From Chloroflexota bacterium (GTDB taxonomy: Bacteria > Chloroflexota > Dehalococcoidia > Lucifugimonadales > GCA-002723415): 38,277 nucleotides of DNA. The position numbers and the translations under genes were made by a program. The notes beneath the pieces are model-generated. The model saw only the letters and a list, made by a program, of their open reading frames with translations. It was not told the origin of the DNA and made no database searches. Positions 1 to 7,505 of the stretch are shown here, piece by piece. Numbering within the stretch: position 1 is the first letter of the stretch; every line of letters begins with the position of its first letter. The stretch is taken from NCBI GenBank assembly GCA_002723415.1, contig PBOA01000027.1, positions 1 to 38,277 of the forward strand, read 5' to 3'.

Positions 1-190
1 CTACAACTTCTTTTTCTACAATAATTTCTTGAGTAATTATTTGAGGCGTAGGTGTAGGGATAATTGCCAATCTAGCTTCAACTGTAGCATCAATATCAAC
101 AGCAGATGAACCTGTAGCTTGTCCAGTGGCACAAGCGGGGATAAGGAAGAGTAAACCAATTGCTAATAGATATTTAACTTTAGCAAACAT
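1..190 (-). CDS. Lipoprotein, N-terminal part (runs off window start)
   Basis: Reading leftward from an ATG at 190-188 gives 63 codons open to the edge. Residues 1-16 are a hydrophobic signal peptide ending in a lipobox (I-P-A-C), so the protein should be exported and lipid-anchored. The mature start is Gly/Ala/Ser-rich, followed by VDIDATVEARLAIIPTPTPQ, a helical segment ending in a Pro-Thr linker, and then Ile/Glu/Val-rich residues. I know this DATVEAR...PTPTP style from predicted lipoproteins of marine Chloroflexota; that is recollection, not a search. A promoter-like pair lies just upstream (225-253). The functional domain is outside the window, so no role can be given. Confidence 0.7.
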   Translation of the reverse strand, partial: MFAKVKYLLAIGLLFLIPACATGQATGSSAVDIDATVEARLAIIPTPTPQIITQEIIVEKEVV

Positions 191-224
191 TTAGTTATTA
201 CTTTCTATTAGATATCACATAATA

Positions 225-253
225 TTTATATTAAAAATATAAGGTATTTTCAA
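225..253 (-). promoter_or_regulatory. Sigma70-type promoter for the edge lipoprotein gene
   Basis: On the minus strand TTGAAA (253-248) is followed after exactly 17 bases by TATAAA (230-225). Transcription would start near 218, leaving a leader of about 28 nt before the ATG at 190. In DNA this AT-rich such matches arise by chance, but spacing and position relative to the start are right. Confidence 0.45.
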
Positions 254-340
254 GAGTAAAACTACCTAACTAGTTAAACCTAAGATAGCATAAGCCCAAT
301 TATCTCTTAGCGAGTAGTGAAGTGGTTATTTAATCACAAA

Positions 341-1030
341 TCAAAATTTAATCATTAAATAAAATAAAGTTGATATCCCTGCTATCCATATTAACCACCA
401 AAACATCCTAGCTGTTGTTAAAAATGTATATTTATCTACTATCGCTTCTTCATCCATTTCTCGGTCTATTCTTACTTTCTCTACTGCTGAAAGTTCATCT
501 TTTTTAGATTTAGAAGATTTAGTTGGAGTATAGTTTTTCGACCATAAGTTCATCAGAAATTTCACCACTTTTGCAGTTAACCACCAAAATACTAGACCTG
601 CAATGATACTTGGTGCATAAAAATTGTCTAATCCAAACAGGGTTCCTTGAGGAAAGTTGTAAGGACTAATCGTATCAATCATTAGACTTATAATGTTTGC
701 TAAAATTAGACCCATAATTAGTCCCAAAAAGTAACTTGGAATAAAACCAGATAATAGTACTACAATCCAACGAAACGACCCTATTTTATATCGATAGATT
801 GGAGCCCCCCATAAGAATAGTGTCATTAAATCAGAATGATTTTTATTAATTTCTTTGTATCTCTCTATCGCAGCCATATCTTTTTCGTTTAACCCAGTAT
901 AGAGTTTACCTATCCCAAAGTAATCAGATTTTGTTTCCCATATGATATAAATATAAGAAGGAATAAGGAGTAAAAAGCAAATCACATGAAAACTTACGAA
1001 AATAATCCAAATCACTTCATTAACTGCCAT
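341..1030 (-). CDS. Unrecognised four-helix integral membrane protein
   Basis: The 229-residue protein has hydrophobic segments at about 7-29, 86-116 (long, perhaps two passes), 138-160 and 207-226. A charged segment at 30-75 and a Lys/Ser/Glu-rich stretch at 165-200 (KSSKSKKDELSAVEKVRIDR) are probably cytoplasmic. I recognise no family and see no catalytic motif. The start is well supported: GAGGTGAAGG sits directly before the ATG. It lies 52 bases downstream of the 328-residue gene on the same strand, so the two may be co-transcribed. Its cellular role cannot be inferred. Confidence 0.7.
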   Translation of the reverse strand: MAVNEVIWIIFVSFHVICFLLLIPSYIYIIWETKSDYFGIGKLYTGLNEKDMAAIERYKEINKNHSDLMTLFLWGAPIYRYKIGSFRWIVVLLSGFIPSYFLGLIMGLILANIISLMIDTISPYNFPQGTLFGLDNFYAPSIIAGLVFWWLTAKVVKFLMNLWSKNYTPTKSSKSKKDELSAVEKVRIDREMDEEAIVDKYTFLTTARMFWWLIWIAGISTLFYLMIKF

Positions 1031-1082
1031 CCTTCACCTCTCTTAATAAACCTGCAAGTGTCATTAAAGAATCCTCTTACTC

Positions 1083-2069
1083 TTAGATAATCTTAGGTAT
1101 TAATATTCCTCTTTGTGGCTTTATATTAAGGACACCATCAATCACAGTCCATTCATCTTTAGACACTTCTCTAGTAAGTACATAGACACCTTTTTCAGCT
1201 TTATCTAACATGTCACTATATTGTCTATCTGTATCTGGAGGGTCTTCCTCAGTTGCTTGCCAAGAACTAAATACTATCTTTTTATTTGATTCGTATTTAT
1301 CTGTATGTATAGTAGTACCATCTTCTCCAGTTTTAAAACTTAGGTCTTCATCACCCATAGGTTTAATAATTCCACTACGGATTAAAGCATAAATACGATT
1401 ATCTATTGTTACCTCAAACTTACCTTTGTATTTACCATAGGATTTAGACCAAGCTTTATGAAGTTCATTCCAACTTGTACCACCTATAGGAGTATTCATT
1501 CTCTTATACACATATTCAATAATATCTTGCCGTAGAGCGACTGGGATTAAAGTACTTCTTGCTATTATACTTACTCTCCACATAGCCAATATAGCTGAGT
1601 CTATAACAGCATTAGGAGGTTTAGTATTATCTAATGTAATAAACTTAGGATTACTCTGCATCTCTTTCATAAATGCTTTTCTATGTTCTCTTCTTAACTT
1701 ATTAAAGAACTCAGCAAACTCTTGAGTAGATTTAAATTTTATACTTACATCTTCTAATTTAAAATCTTCACTAGTTTCAAATTGCTCTGGTGTTATACCT
1801 AAACTTAAAGCGACCATAGCTGCATTCCTAACTGCTTGGTCATCTTTATCTAACTTTCCTTTATTTTCACGATACCTATCGAACACTGCTTGAAATGCAT
1901 TAGATAGCTTATTACTTCTTTCACTTGATTTGTTAGCTGTATCAAAATGATTGTACAATGCGTCATCTATTATCTGGGCACTAGTCTTGCCAGAATCTTG
2001 CTTTAATTGCTCTATCTTTTCTAATGCTTCAGCAGACACTCTAGTCAGTGAAGTTTTACGCTTAACCAT
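1083..2069 (-). CDS. Unrecognised protein with possible N-terminal ribbon-helix-helix DNA-binding segment
   Basis: The 328-residue soluble protein has no signal peptide or membrane segment. Residues 1-45 (TSLTRVSAEALEKIEQLK, then TSAQIIDDAL) have the basic strand, helix, turn, helix pattern of small ribbon-helix-helix repressors; this is resemblance only. Residues 50-150 are highly charged and helical, and the rest matches no family I know. No Shine-Dalgarno is visible before the ATG, but TATTAT lies so close upstream that a leaderless transcript is possible. A palindrome at 2080-2090 could be an autoregulatory operator. The 463-base gene-free region upstream and lack of a recognisable family suggest accessory DNA. 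Confidence 0.6.
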   Translation of the reverse strand: MVKRKTSLTRVSAEALEKIEQLKQDSGKTSAQIIDDALYNHFDTANKSSERSNKLSNAFQAVFDRYRENKGKLDKDDQAVRNAAMVALSLGITPEQFETSEDFKLEDVSIKFKSTQEFAEFFNKLRREHRKAFMKEMQSNPKFITLDNTKPPNAVIDSAILAMWRVSIIARSTLIPVALRQDIIEYVYKRMNTPIGGTSWNELHKAWSKSYGKYKGKFEVTIDNRIYALIRSGIIKPMGDEDLSFKTGEDGTTIHTDKYESNKKIVFSSWQATEEDPPDTDRQYSDMLDKAEKGVYVLTREVSKDEWTVIDGVLNIKPQRGILIPKII

Positions 2070-2079
2070 AGATTTATAA

Positions 2080-2090
2080 TAACATTGTTA
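2080..2090. promoter_or_regulatory. Short palindrome before the ribbon-helix-helix-like gene, candidate operator
   Basis: TAACATTGTTA is a perfect inverted repeat with 5-base arms around one central base, 11 bases upstream of the ATG at 2069 and overlapping the likely core promoter. Ribbon-helix-helix proteins often repress themselves through such sites. The repeat is short and AT-rich, so chance is a real alternative. Confidence 0.2.
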
Positions 2091-2224
2091 ACACTTAAAT
2101 GAAATTAATAACTTACAGGGGGTAATCAGATAAATATAGCCTATTTACCTTTATATTATAAATTATAAATAAACTCTTTTATAAAAAGAATAGAGGATTA
2201 ACAACAGCATTAAATTGTAAATAC

Positions 2225-2240
2225 CATCCCTTTAGGGATG
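2225..2240 (+). repeat. CCCTTTAGGG hairpin, possible IS200/IS605-type right-end remnant
   Basis: CATCCC (2225-2230), loop TTTA and GGGATG (2235-2240) form a perfect 6-bp stem. A purine-rich stretch and TTGACA follow. Right ends of IS200/IS605 (TnpB) elements often carry a hairpin with the same CCC-TTTA-GGG core just before the cleavage site. No tnpA or tnpB is present, so this would be a relic or a small non-autonomous end; chance is possible. Confidence 0.25.
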
Positions 2241-2253
2241 AAGTGAATTTAGG

Positions 2254-2283
2254 TTGACACAATACCTCGATGGATATTATAAA
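2254..2283 (+). promoter_or_regulatory. Promoter-like pair with no gene downstream
   Basis: A perfect TTGACA (2254-2259) is followed after 18 bases by TATAAA (2278-2283). Downstream on the plus strand there is no reading frame of useful length before the 3' end of the convergent amidohydrolase gene (2533). If active it would make a short noncoding RNA or an antisense transcript into that gene. Confidence 0.35.
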
Positions 2284-2532
2284 TTACTCATAATGATTAT
2301 CTGCCTTAATATAATCTAAGAGGCTCTAGGGTGGCTATATAGCGAAGTTAATATACATATAATTAATACCCCCCGTTATAGTAAAAAAACATGGGACTCC
2401 TAACCATAAAGCAGGGTCTTCTCTACAGAGTAAAATTTTTCAATAATTGGCTTATGCTCTACTTTTTGCGCAGACGCTAGTACAGAATTGTCTATGTCTA
2501 CAATTGTTGGTGTGTTATGGTGTTTTTCCTCA

Positions 2533-3912
2533 TTAATTTATATTATCCAGAATAGTTTGTCGTAATTGTGGTGCTCTAACAGATACTTCTCGGGCAATTT
2601 CATTTTCATCGACATTTAAAATTTTACTATTACGCATGACTATCTGGCCATTAATAATCACGTCATTTACATCACTACCACGTAAAGAATTTACAATCGC
2701 AAAGTAAGGGTCGTCTATTGGTAAAGAATTGAGCCCCTGATTCAGAATCAGCAAGTCAGCCCGTTTTCCTGTTTCTAGCGAGCCAATTTCTTCATCAAGT
2801 CCACAGACACGTGCCCCTCCCAAAGTGGCCATTGTTACTAGCTCAAAAGGACTGATAACATTGCTATCTAAATAGGGGGTTCCATAATGTAGAAATTGAG
2901 CAATCCCTGATAATTTCATAGCTTCAAATAAATCCAATGAACCACGATTAGCTCCATCTGTACCTATTCCTATTTTAATACCTAACTTCTTCATTTGAAT
3001 AAGTTTTGCCATACCTAAAGATAAAAAATTAGGAGATGGACAATGTGCCACCCCTACTTGATGTTTGGCATATAGGTCAACTTCATCGTCACTGAGCAAA
3101 ACAGAATGTGCAGCGATTACATTTGGATTTAAGAAACCCAGACTTGCAAGGTAATTTGCCGGTCTCATTCCATGATGGTCCAGAGCATGATAAATTTCAT
3201 AGTGACCTTCATTAGCATGTGTTTGTACCATAGTGCTATATTCTTCTGCCATTTCAGCTGTTTTTTGTATGAGTTGTGGTGTGCAAACGGTGATTTGCCG
3301 TAATGAGAAAACACCACGAATAAGGCTATTATCATCATTGTTTTTGAATGGCCATCGTTGTACTACTTCTAGGTTTTTTTCAATTGCTTCTTCAGTCGAA
3401 AACAACATGTTATCTGGTAAATTTGGCAATCCAGTATCCATATCCATAGTAGAAATAGCTACAAGACCACGTATACCAACATTTTCTGCTGCTTTTACTA
3501 ACTGTTCGGGATGACGTCCGCCGTGTTCTGCAAAACAAGTAGTTCCAACACGTATTAAATTGGTATAAGCTGCTATACCACTCAAATATACATCTTGAGG
3601 AGTTAATTGTGACTCAAATGGAATAAGGTAGTTCTTCCAAAAAGGATGTCGTGTTCCTCTTCGAGCAATGGCAGCTCCCATTCCTCTCATCAAATGCTGG
3701 CATGTGTGGAAATGAGAATCTATGAGGCCAGGCATAATGATTTTGCCAGTAGCATCAATTACCTTATCTGCAGTTGTTTCAATATCTGAAGTGGTTTTAT
3801 TTTGCGGAGTAATTGCGACAATACGTGTTCCTTGTATAAGAATCTGTCCCTTATTAATAATACCGGATGATCCCATACTCACAATCGTGGCATTTTTTAT
3901 CAATATATTCAT
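2533..3912 (-). CDS. Metal-dependent amidohydrolase (AtzA/TrzA and SAH deaminase-like)
   Basis: The 459-residue enzyme belongs to the amidohydrolase superfamily that removes amino or chloro groups from purine- or triazine-type rings, or hydrolyses related amidines. An N-terminal strand domain (NILIKNATIV) precedes GLIDSHFHTCQHL near residue 80, the HxH metal site. QTHANEGHYE, AAHSVLLSDDEV and GIGTDGANRG supply the later His, His and Asp ligands. It ends with the returning strand domain (KRADLLILN). Length is normal. The open frame extends 15 bases upstream to a TTG, but GGGAAA just before the ATG at 3912 reads as the ribosome site, so 3912 is preferred. The substrate cannot be read from sequence. 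The upstream 93-residue gene is on the same strand. Confidence 0.88.
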   Translation of the reverse strand: MNILIKNATIVSMGSSGIINKGQILIQGTRIVAITPQNKTTSDIETTADKVIDATGKIIMPGLIDSHFHTCQHLMRGMGAAIARRGTRHPFWKNYLIPFESQLTPQDVYLSGIAAYTNLIRVGTTCFAEHGGRHPEQLVKAAENVGIRGLVAISTMDMDTGLPNLPDNMLFSTEEAIEKNLEVVQRWPFKNNDDNSLIRGVFSLRQITVCTPQLIQKTAEMAEEYSTMVQTHANEGHYEIYHALDHHGMRPANYLASLGFLNPNVIAAHSVLLSDDEVDLYAKHQVGVAHCPSPNFLSLGMAKLIQMKKLGIKIGIGTDGANRGSLDLFEAMKLSGIAQFLHYGTPYLDSNVISPFELVTMATLGGARVCGLDEEIGSLETGKRADLLILNQGLNSLPIDDPYFAIVNSLRGSDVNDVIINGQIVMRNSKILNVDENEIAREVSVRAPQLRQTILDNIN

Positions 3913-3964
3913 AGATTTCCCAAACAACTATCTTATAAGTTGAGTTTCTATTTCTTTTTTTCAG

Positions 3965-3979
3965 TAGATACCATATCTA
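3965..3979. promoter_or_regulatory. Inverted repeat upstream of the amidohydrolase gene, candidate operator
   Basis: TAGATA, a 3-base spacer and TATCTA form a perfect inverted repeat. A further TAGATA half-copy lies at 3992-3997. The site lies in the 101-base gap between the amidohydrolase start and the end of the 93-residue gene. A regulator site is possible; no regulator gene is adjacent. Confidence 0.2.
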
Positions 3980-4013
3980 TCCATCTCTTTTTAGATATAA
4001 AACAAATGTGGTA

Positions 4014-4295
4014 TTAATTGATTCTTTCTAGTTTGTAAACAATGTCTGTATTATTATGTTTTTTATCCCATTCGGCCACCCAAGAGGCTGTCATAGCTTT
4101 TTCCATTTTGTCAAAATCTATTACGTTTGCAATGGTAATGACTTTACACCAGCCTTCTTTGTCGCATGGAAGCTCAGCACTTTCGGCAGGTTTATTAATA
4201 TCTGTAATCCCTGGAAATGCTGTTCGGATTTTATTCATCATATTATTAAAATCTTCAAAAGTTCCTTCGAATGTCGATGTAAAACAAATATTCAT
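4014..4295 (-). CDS. Small unrecognised protein, possibly ferredoxin-like fold
   Basis: The 93-residue protein has no signal or membrane segment. The sequence (NICFTSTFEGTFEDFNNMMN, a Pro/Glu loop with two Cys near DKEGWCK, VITIANVIDFDKMEKAM, and a final VYKLERI strand) alternates strands and helices like dimeric alpha-beta barrel proteins such as Dabb or EthD-type domains. I do not recognise the family. AAGGAG seven bases before the ATG supports the start, and a good promoter lies at 4335-4363. It precedes the amidohydrolase on the same strand and could be its accessory. Confidence 0.65.
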   Translation of the reverse strand: MNICFTSTFEGTFEDFNNMMNKIRTAFPGITDINKPAESAELPCDKEGWCKVITIANVIDFDKMEKAMTASWVAEWDKKHNNTDIVYKLERIN

Positions 4296-4334
4296 TTAAA
4301 ATCTCCTTGGTAGATATTTTTAGAATATGGTTCT

Positions 4335-4363
4335 TTTATAATATTGTTTATTTATTCTGTCAA
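4335..4363 (-). promoter_or_regulatory. Sigma70-type promoter for the 93-residue gene and amidohydrolase
   Basis: On the minus strand a perfect TTGACA (4363-4358) is followed after 17 bases by TATAAA (4340-4335). Transcription would start near 4328, about 33 bases before the ATG. Its -35 box is five bases from that of the divergent promoter at 4369. Confidence 0.55.
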
Positions 4364-4368
4364 TATTA

Positions 4369-4398
4369 TTGACTATTAATTAGCTATGTAGTTATATA
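4369..4398 (+). promoter_or_regulatory. Sigma70-type promoter for the membrane protein at 4463
   Basis: TTGACT (4369-4374) is followed after 18 bases by TATATA (4393-4398). The predicted start near 4405 leaves a leader of about 58 nt. It forms a back-to-back divergent pair with the minus-strand promoter at 4335-4363. Confidence 0.45.
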
Positions 4399-4462
4399 TT
4401 AAATATTGGTTTTGAGAGTATTTGCAAGAGCAGATTAATTTATAAAATGAAAGGATTAAATT

Positions 4463-5113
4463 ATGTTATCGAAAAAACTTATTGGTACATTTATGTTAGC
4501 TGGTCCTATTTTGGCGGTTCTTTCTTTGGTTTTATTCGAGCCAGGTGGTGATGATCAGACATTCGCACAAACGCTTCAAAGAATGTCCGAGAATTATATA
4601 TTAGCTTCGATCAGTAATGTGGCATGGTTTGTAGCTGTTATGATGATTTTTGTAGGAATTTATTACCTTGCTCGTTCCATGCAAGAGGAAAATAAACCAG
4701 GGTCAGATCTCGCAGGATTGGCATCAATCTTTGCTTTACTTATAGCTGGAATTGCTATGGTAGCAATGGGACTGCAACTAATTGCAACAGAAAGAGCAAG
4801 CAGTTGGGTTACGTCTGGTGGGGATGCTCTTAGTGTATTCGCTATAAGCGAAGCGATTTCAAGAAGTATATTTGTTTTTGACGGTATAGTCATGGTGTTA
4901 TTAGGTTTAGCGATAATTAAGCAAAAAAATCTGAGTCCGATAGTTGGTGGACTTCTTGCATTCTTTGGGGCATGTGTTTTATTTGGTGGTATGTTTTCTC
5001 AGGGGGATAATTGGGCTGGAATGATATGGTTCATTGGTTTTTTGGGCTTTCCTCTCATTACAATTACAATTGGATTTCTTATTTTAAAGTCTTCTAAGGA
5101 AAATGTCTCTTAA
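4463..5113 (+). CDS. Unrecognised six-helix membrane protein (DUF4386-like)
   Basis: The 216-residue protein is mostly hydrophobic, with segments at about 7-26, 47-69, 84-106, 135-153, 158-178 and 187-210. Short polar loops include EPGGDDQTFAQT after the first helix. This layout resembles DUF4386-type membrane proteins, though I cannot confirm membership. AAAGGA before the ATG supports the start. The serine hydrolase gene begins 34 bases downstream and may be co-transcribed. No transport or catalytic motif is visible. Confidence 0.65.
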   Translation: MLSKKLIGTFMLAGPILAVLSLVLFEPGGDDQTFAQTLQRMSENYILASISNVAWFVAVMMIFVGIYYLARSMQEENKPGSDLAGLASIFALLIAGIAMVAMGLQLIATERASSWVTSGGDALSVFAISEAISRSIFVFDGIVMVLLGLAIIKQKNLSPIVGGLLAFFGACVLFGGMFSQGDNWAGMIWFIGFLGFPLITITIGFLILKSSKENVS

Positions 5114-5147
5114 TTTTGTTAAATTATTAATTAATGATTAGTAAGAA

Positions 5148-6347
5148 ATGTCAGAATATATTCAACAAATATGCAAAGGTGATCCAGAAACAGTAGACAT
5201 GGATTCCAATCAGCTTGATTTAGCATCAAAGTATGTTAAAAAACAAGTAGATTCAGGCCATATACCATTAGGGTATATGTTTGTAGTTCGTAAAGGGAAA
5301 ATTGTCCTAGATAAATATTTTATACATCCTAAAGTTCTAGAGCAGGAAATTAAAATTTATTCTAATAGTATGTTTCCAATTGCGTCTGTAACAAAGCCCC
5401 TATCTGCTACTCTGGCAATGAAGATGGTTGAAATGGGAAATATTTCATTAGAAACTCCTGTTGCAGAATATATGTCCGAGTTTGGGCAGAAAGGCAAAGA
5501 TTCAATAACTCTAAGACATTTACTTACTCATACTTCTGGATTATCAGATTCTCTAGTAGGTCAAAATGGAAGGCCTAAGCCGACATCTTTTGATGAAGTT
5601 ATAGAAATAATATGTCAACAACCATTGATGTTTCAACCTGGAAGTAATTTTAGTTATAGTACTCCTGGGTTTGAAGTGGTAGTAGAATTGATACAAAAAA
5701 CATCTGGAGTAGAGTGGGAACAATTAAGCAAGGAATTACTTTTTGACCCTCTAAACATGACAAACTCTTATTTTAACACCCCGAAAGCTCCAACTGATAA
5801 AGCAATACCCCTTTTTAACCGAGCATTGGAAATAGATTATTCACCATATCAAAGCGGCTTAGATCCTCATCACTATTTTGAATTTAATATGGGAGGAGGT
5901 AATGGAATTTCTAACCCTAGAGATATAGCTGTTTTCTGTCAGATGATGCTTAATAAAGGGTCTTATAATAATGTACAAATACTTTCCCCAGTTACTGTAT
6001 CAAGGATGACAGAGCCTCAATTTCAATGGTGGAATAGTGGTAGTAAACTAACTTTACAAGAAAAGCCAGATTTTGTGAGCCAAGGTTTAGGTTGGATGGT
6101 TAGAAACAAATCGCACTATAGAGGATCTGATCTGATGAGCGCAAAAGCATTTTTTCATGGAGGGGCATATGGTATGAGAGCGATAGTGGATCCAGAGTAT
6201 GATTTGATAACTATATTTTTAACTAGTGCGTACCATGATCCTTCATATCCAAATAACCGAAATCGTTCATCTTACCCTTGGTTGACCCACCATCATCAGA
6301 TACAACAAATATTTTCAAATATGACTTACGCAGCTATTAGAAAATAA
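5148..6347 (+). CDS. Beta-lactamase-fold serine hydrolase (class C/EstB-like)
   Basis: This 399-residue enzyme belongs to the beta-lactamase-related serine hydrolase family (esterases, peptidases, class C-like enzymes). The nucleophile motif SxxK is S80-V-T-K83 in PIASVTKPLSA. The tyrosine motif is Y170-S-T rather than the usual Y-x-N, and the third motif is H337-G-G. LRHLLTHTSGL and the GISNPRDIA segment are also typical. There is no signal peptide, so it is probably cytoplasmic, which argues against a role in drug resistance. Only a weak ribosome site precedes the ATG. The substrate is unknown; family members mostly cleave esters or D-amino-acid peptides. Confidence 0.85.
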   Translation: MSEYIQQICKGDPETVDMDSNQLDLASKYVKKQVDSGHIPLGYMFVVRKGKIVLDKYFIHPKVLEQEIKIYSNSMFPIASVTKPLSATLAMKMVEMGNISLETPVAEYMSEFGQKGKDSITLRHLLTHTSGLSDSLVGQNGRPKPTSFDEVIEIICQQPLMFQPGSNFSYSTPGFEVVVELIQKTSGVEWEQLSKELLFDPLNMTNSYFNTPKAPTDKAIPLFNRALEIDYSPYQSGLDPHHYFEFNMGGGNGISNPRDIAVFCQMMLNKGSYNNVQILSPVTVSRMTEPQFQWWNSGSKLTLQEKPDFVSQGLGWMVRNKSHYRGSDLMSAKAFFHGGAYGMRAIVDPEYDLITIFLTSAYHDPSYPNNRNRSSYPWLTHHHQIQQIFSNMTYAAIRK

Positions 6348-6479
6348 AAAATAAATATTTACAGGTATTTGAGTTAATTGTTGATATATATATGTTTTAT
6401 TTAAATATATTGATTACTAATCGTGCAATTGAAATAAGTATAATATTTATATTTTTGATCTAAATAACAGGAGATAAAA

Positions 6480-6809
6480 ATGAATTTAGAGTATGCAGAA
6501 AGAAAGACAATTCAGGATATGATTGATGCTAAGGATGGATATGGTATTGCTAATTATTTGGTGAATAAATTTTTTAATGATCTAATTGAGGGCACTAATG
6601 AACAATCTGTAAATGAAGCATTTGATTCTATTGGTTTAAACAGAAATAATATAGAGAATTCTTGTATAAGGATAAATGAATTAATTAATCCTATAAAGCC
6701 TGAACAGTTAGGACATAAAATAAGTAAAAAAATCATATATAGATCTATATTAGTGAGTTTATGGGAACAAGAAATTAAAGATAATCTTGAAGATTTATGC
6801 CTATATTAA
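6480..6809 (+). CDS. Small unrecognised helical protein
   Basis: The 109-residue acidic protein is predicted to be mostly helical, with no membrane segment, signal or known motif. The start follows a clear AGGAG. It stands alone, 132 bases after the serine hydrolase gene and convergent with the kinase gene at 6862-7431. I do not recognise it and can give no role. Confidence 0.6.
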   Translation: MNLEYAERKTIQDMIDAKDGYGIANYLVNKFFNDLIEGTNEQSVNEAFDSIGLNRNNIENSCIRINELINPIKPEQLGHKISKKIIYRSILVSLWEQEIKDNLEDLCLY

Positions 6810-6861
6810 ATAATTTAAAATATTATATAGAAACATAGGATTTATTTTGATTATTATAAAT

Positions 6862-7431
6862 TTAGTACTTAAATTTAATTTCTTGTATTACTTTAGAAAT
6901 ATGAGTATCAATACTTAATGTTCCATCTAAAACTAAATCAGAGCTATTTTTCACGTCATCCATTTTAAATAACTCGCGAATATCTGGGTATTTGATAAGG
7001 TAATCAACCAATTCTCCATATCCGTTTCTCTTACAAATTTTGATGATTTGTCTAGAAAGTGCTAAGTCTAGAGGAGTATCTATATGAATAAAAAAGTCGA
7101 TAAATTCTGCAGTTTGGATATGTTTAGCTCCAAGAGGCAAATCAACCAATATGATTGGAGTAGGATTTATAATGAGGTTGAGTATTGGATGGTGATATTT
7201 TTGGTTTGATTTTAGCTTATTGAGAGCATCAGCCATTTCTTGATAATTAAATGAGTTATAATCTTGACCTTGTTGATACCAATTCAAATAATTTTTTGGG
7301 CTAATTGAAATTTCATCAAAATCATCCCAGTGTAATTTAGCTGTGTTTAATTTTTTTGATAATTCATTTACAAGAGTTGTTTTTCCTGCTCCGGAACATC
7401 CGCTAATACCTATTAGTATATTGTATGTCAT
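6862..7431 (-). CDS. P-loop kinase (uridine kinase / nicotinamide riboside kinase-like)
   Basis: The 189-residue protein has a Walker A loop GCSGAGKT at residues 11-18. An acceptor-side motif LHWDDFDEISI follows near residue 34, as in uridine and nicotinamide riboside kinases where a DD(F/Y) pair binds substrate. ILVDLPLGA looks like a Walker B strand. ALSRQIIKICKRNGYG may form the lid with its arginines. The length suits small nucleoside kinases. No ribosome site is visible before the ATG, and TATACT lies immediately upstream. The neighbours are unrelated. Substrate cannot be assigned; a phosphotransferase for a nucleoside or vitamin is the best guess. Confidence 0.75.
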   Translation of the reverse strand: MTYNILIGISGCSGAGKTTLVNELSKKLNTAKLHWDDFDEISISPKNYLNWYQQGQDYNSFNYQEMADALNKLKSNQKYHHPILNLIINPTPIILVDLPLGAKHIQTAEFIDFFIHIDTPLDLALSRQIIKICKRNGYGELVDYLIKYPDIRELFKMDDVKNSSDLVLDGTLSIDTHISKVIQEIKFKY

Positions 7432-7505
7432 AGTATAATTTACATTTATTTTTAATTATTACTTGTAATAATACAATATTTTATTTTTTAGAAAGTGTTG
7501 TTTGA

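Larger units (their letters stand above)
2070..2532. other. Gene-free region with a hairpin, a promoter-like pair and possible decayed DNA
   Basis: No convincing gene lies in these 463 bases. A 6-bp hairpin sits at 2225-2240 and a TTGACA/TATAAA pair at 2254-2283. On the minus strand one frame stays open for about 44 codons (roughly 2532 to 2400) directly after the amidohydrolase stop, but it has no ATG, GTG or TTG. It may be the end of a decayed gene. The rest shows no tRNA or known RNA that I can recognise. Confidence 0.4.

Noticed and set aside
2400..2535. Open minus-strand frame of about 44 codons after the amidohydrolase stop
   Set aside because: It has no ATG, GTG or TTG and no ribosome site in frame; at most a decayed gene end.
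5148..6347. Beta-lactamase resistance gene
   Set aside because: There is no signal peptide and the Y-x-N motif is changed; the family is mostly esterases and peptidases.
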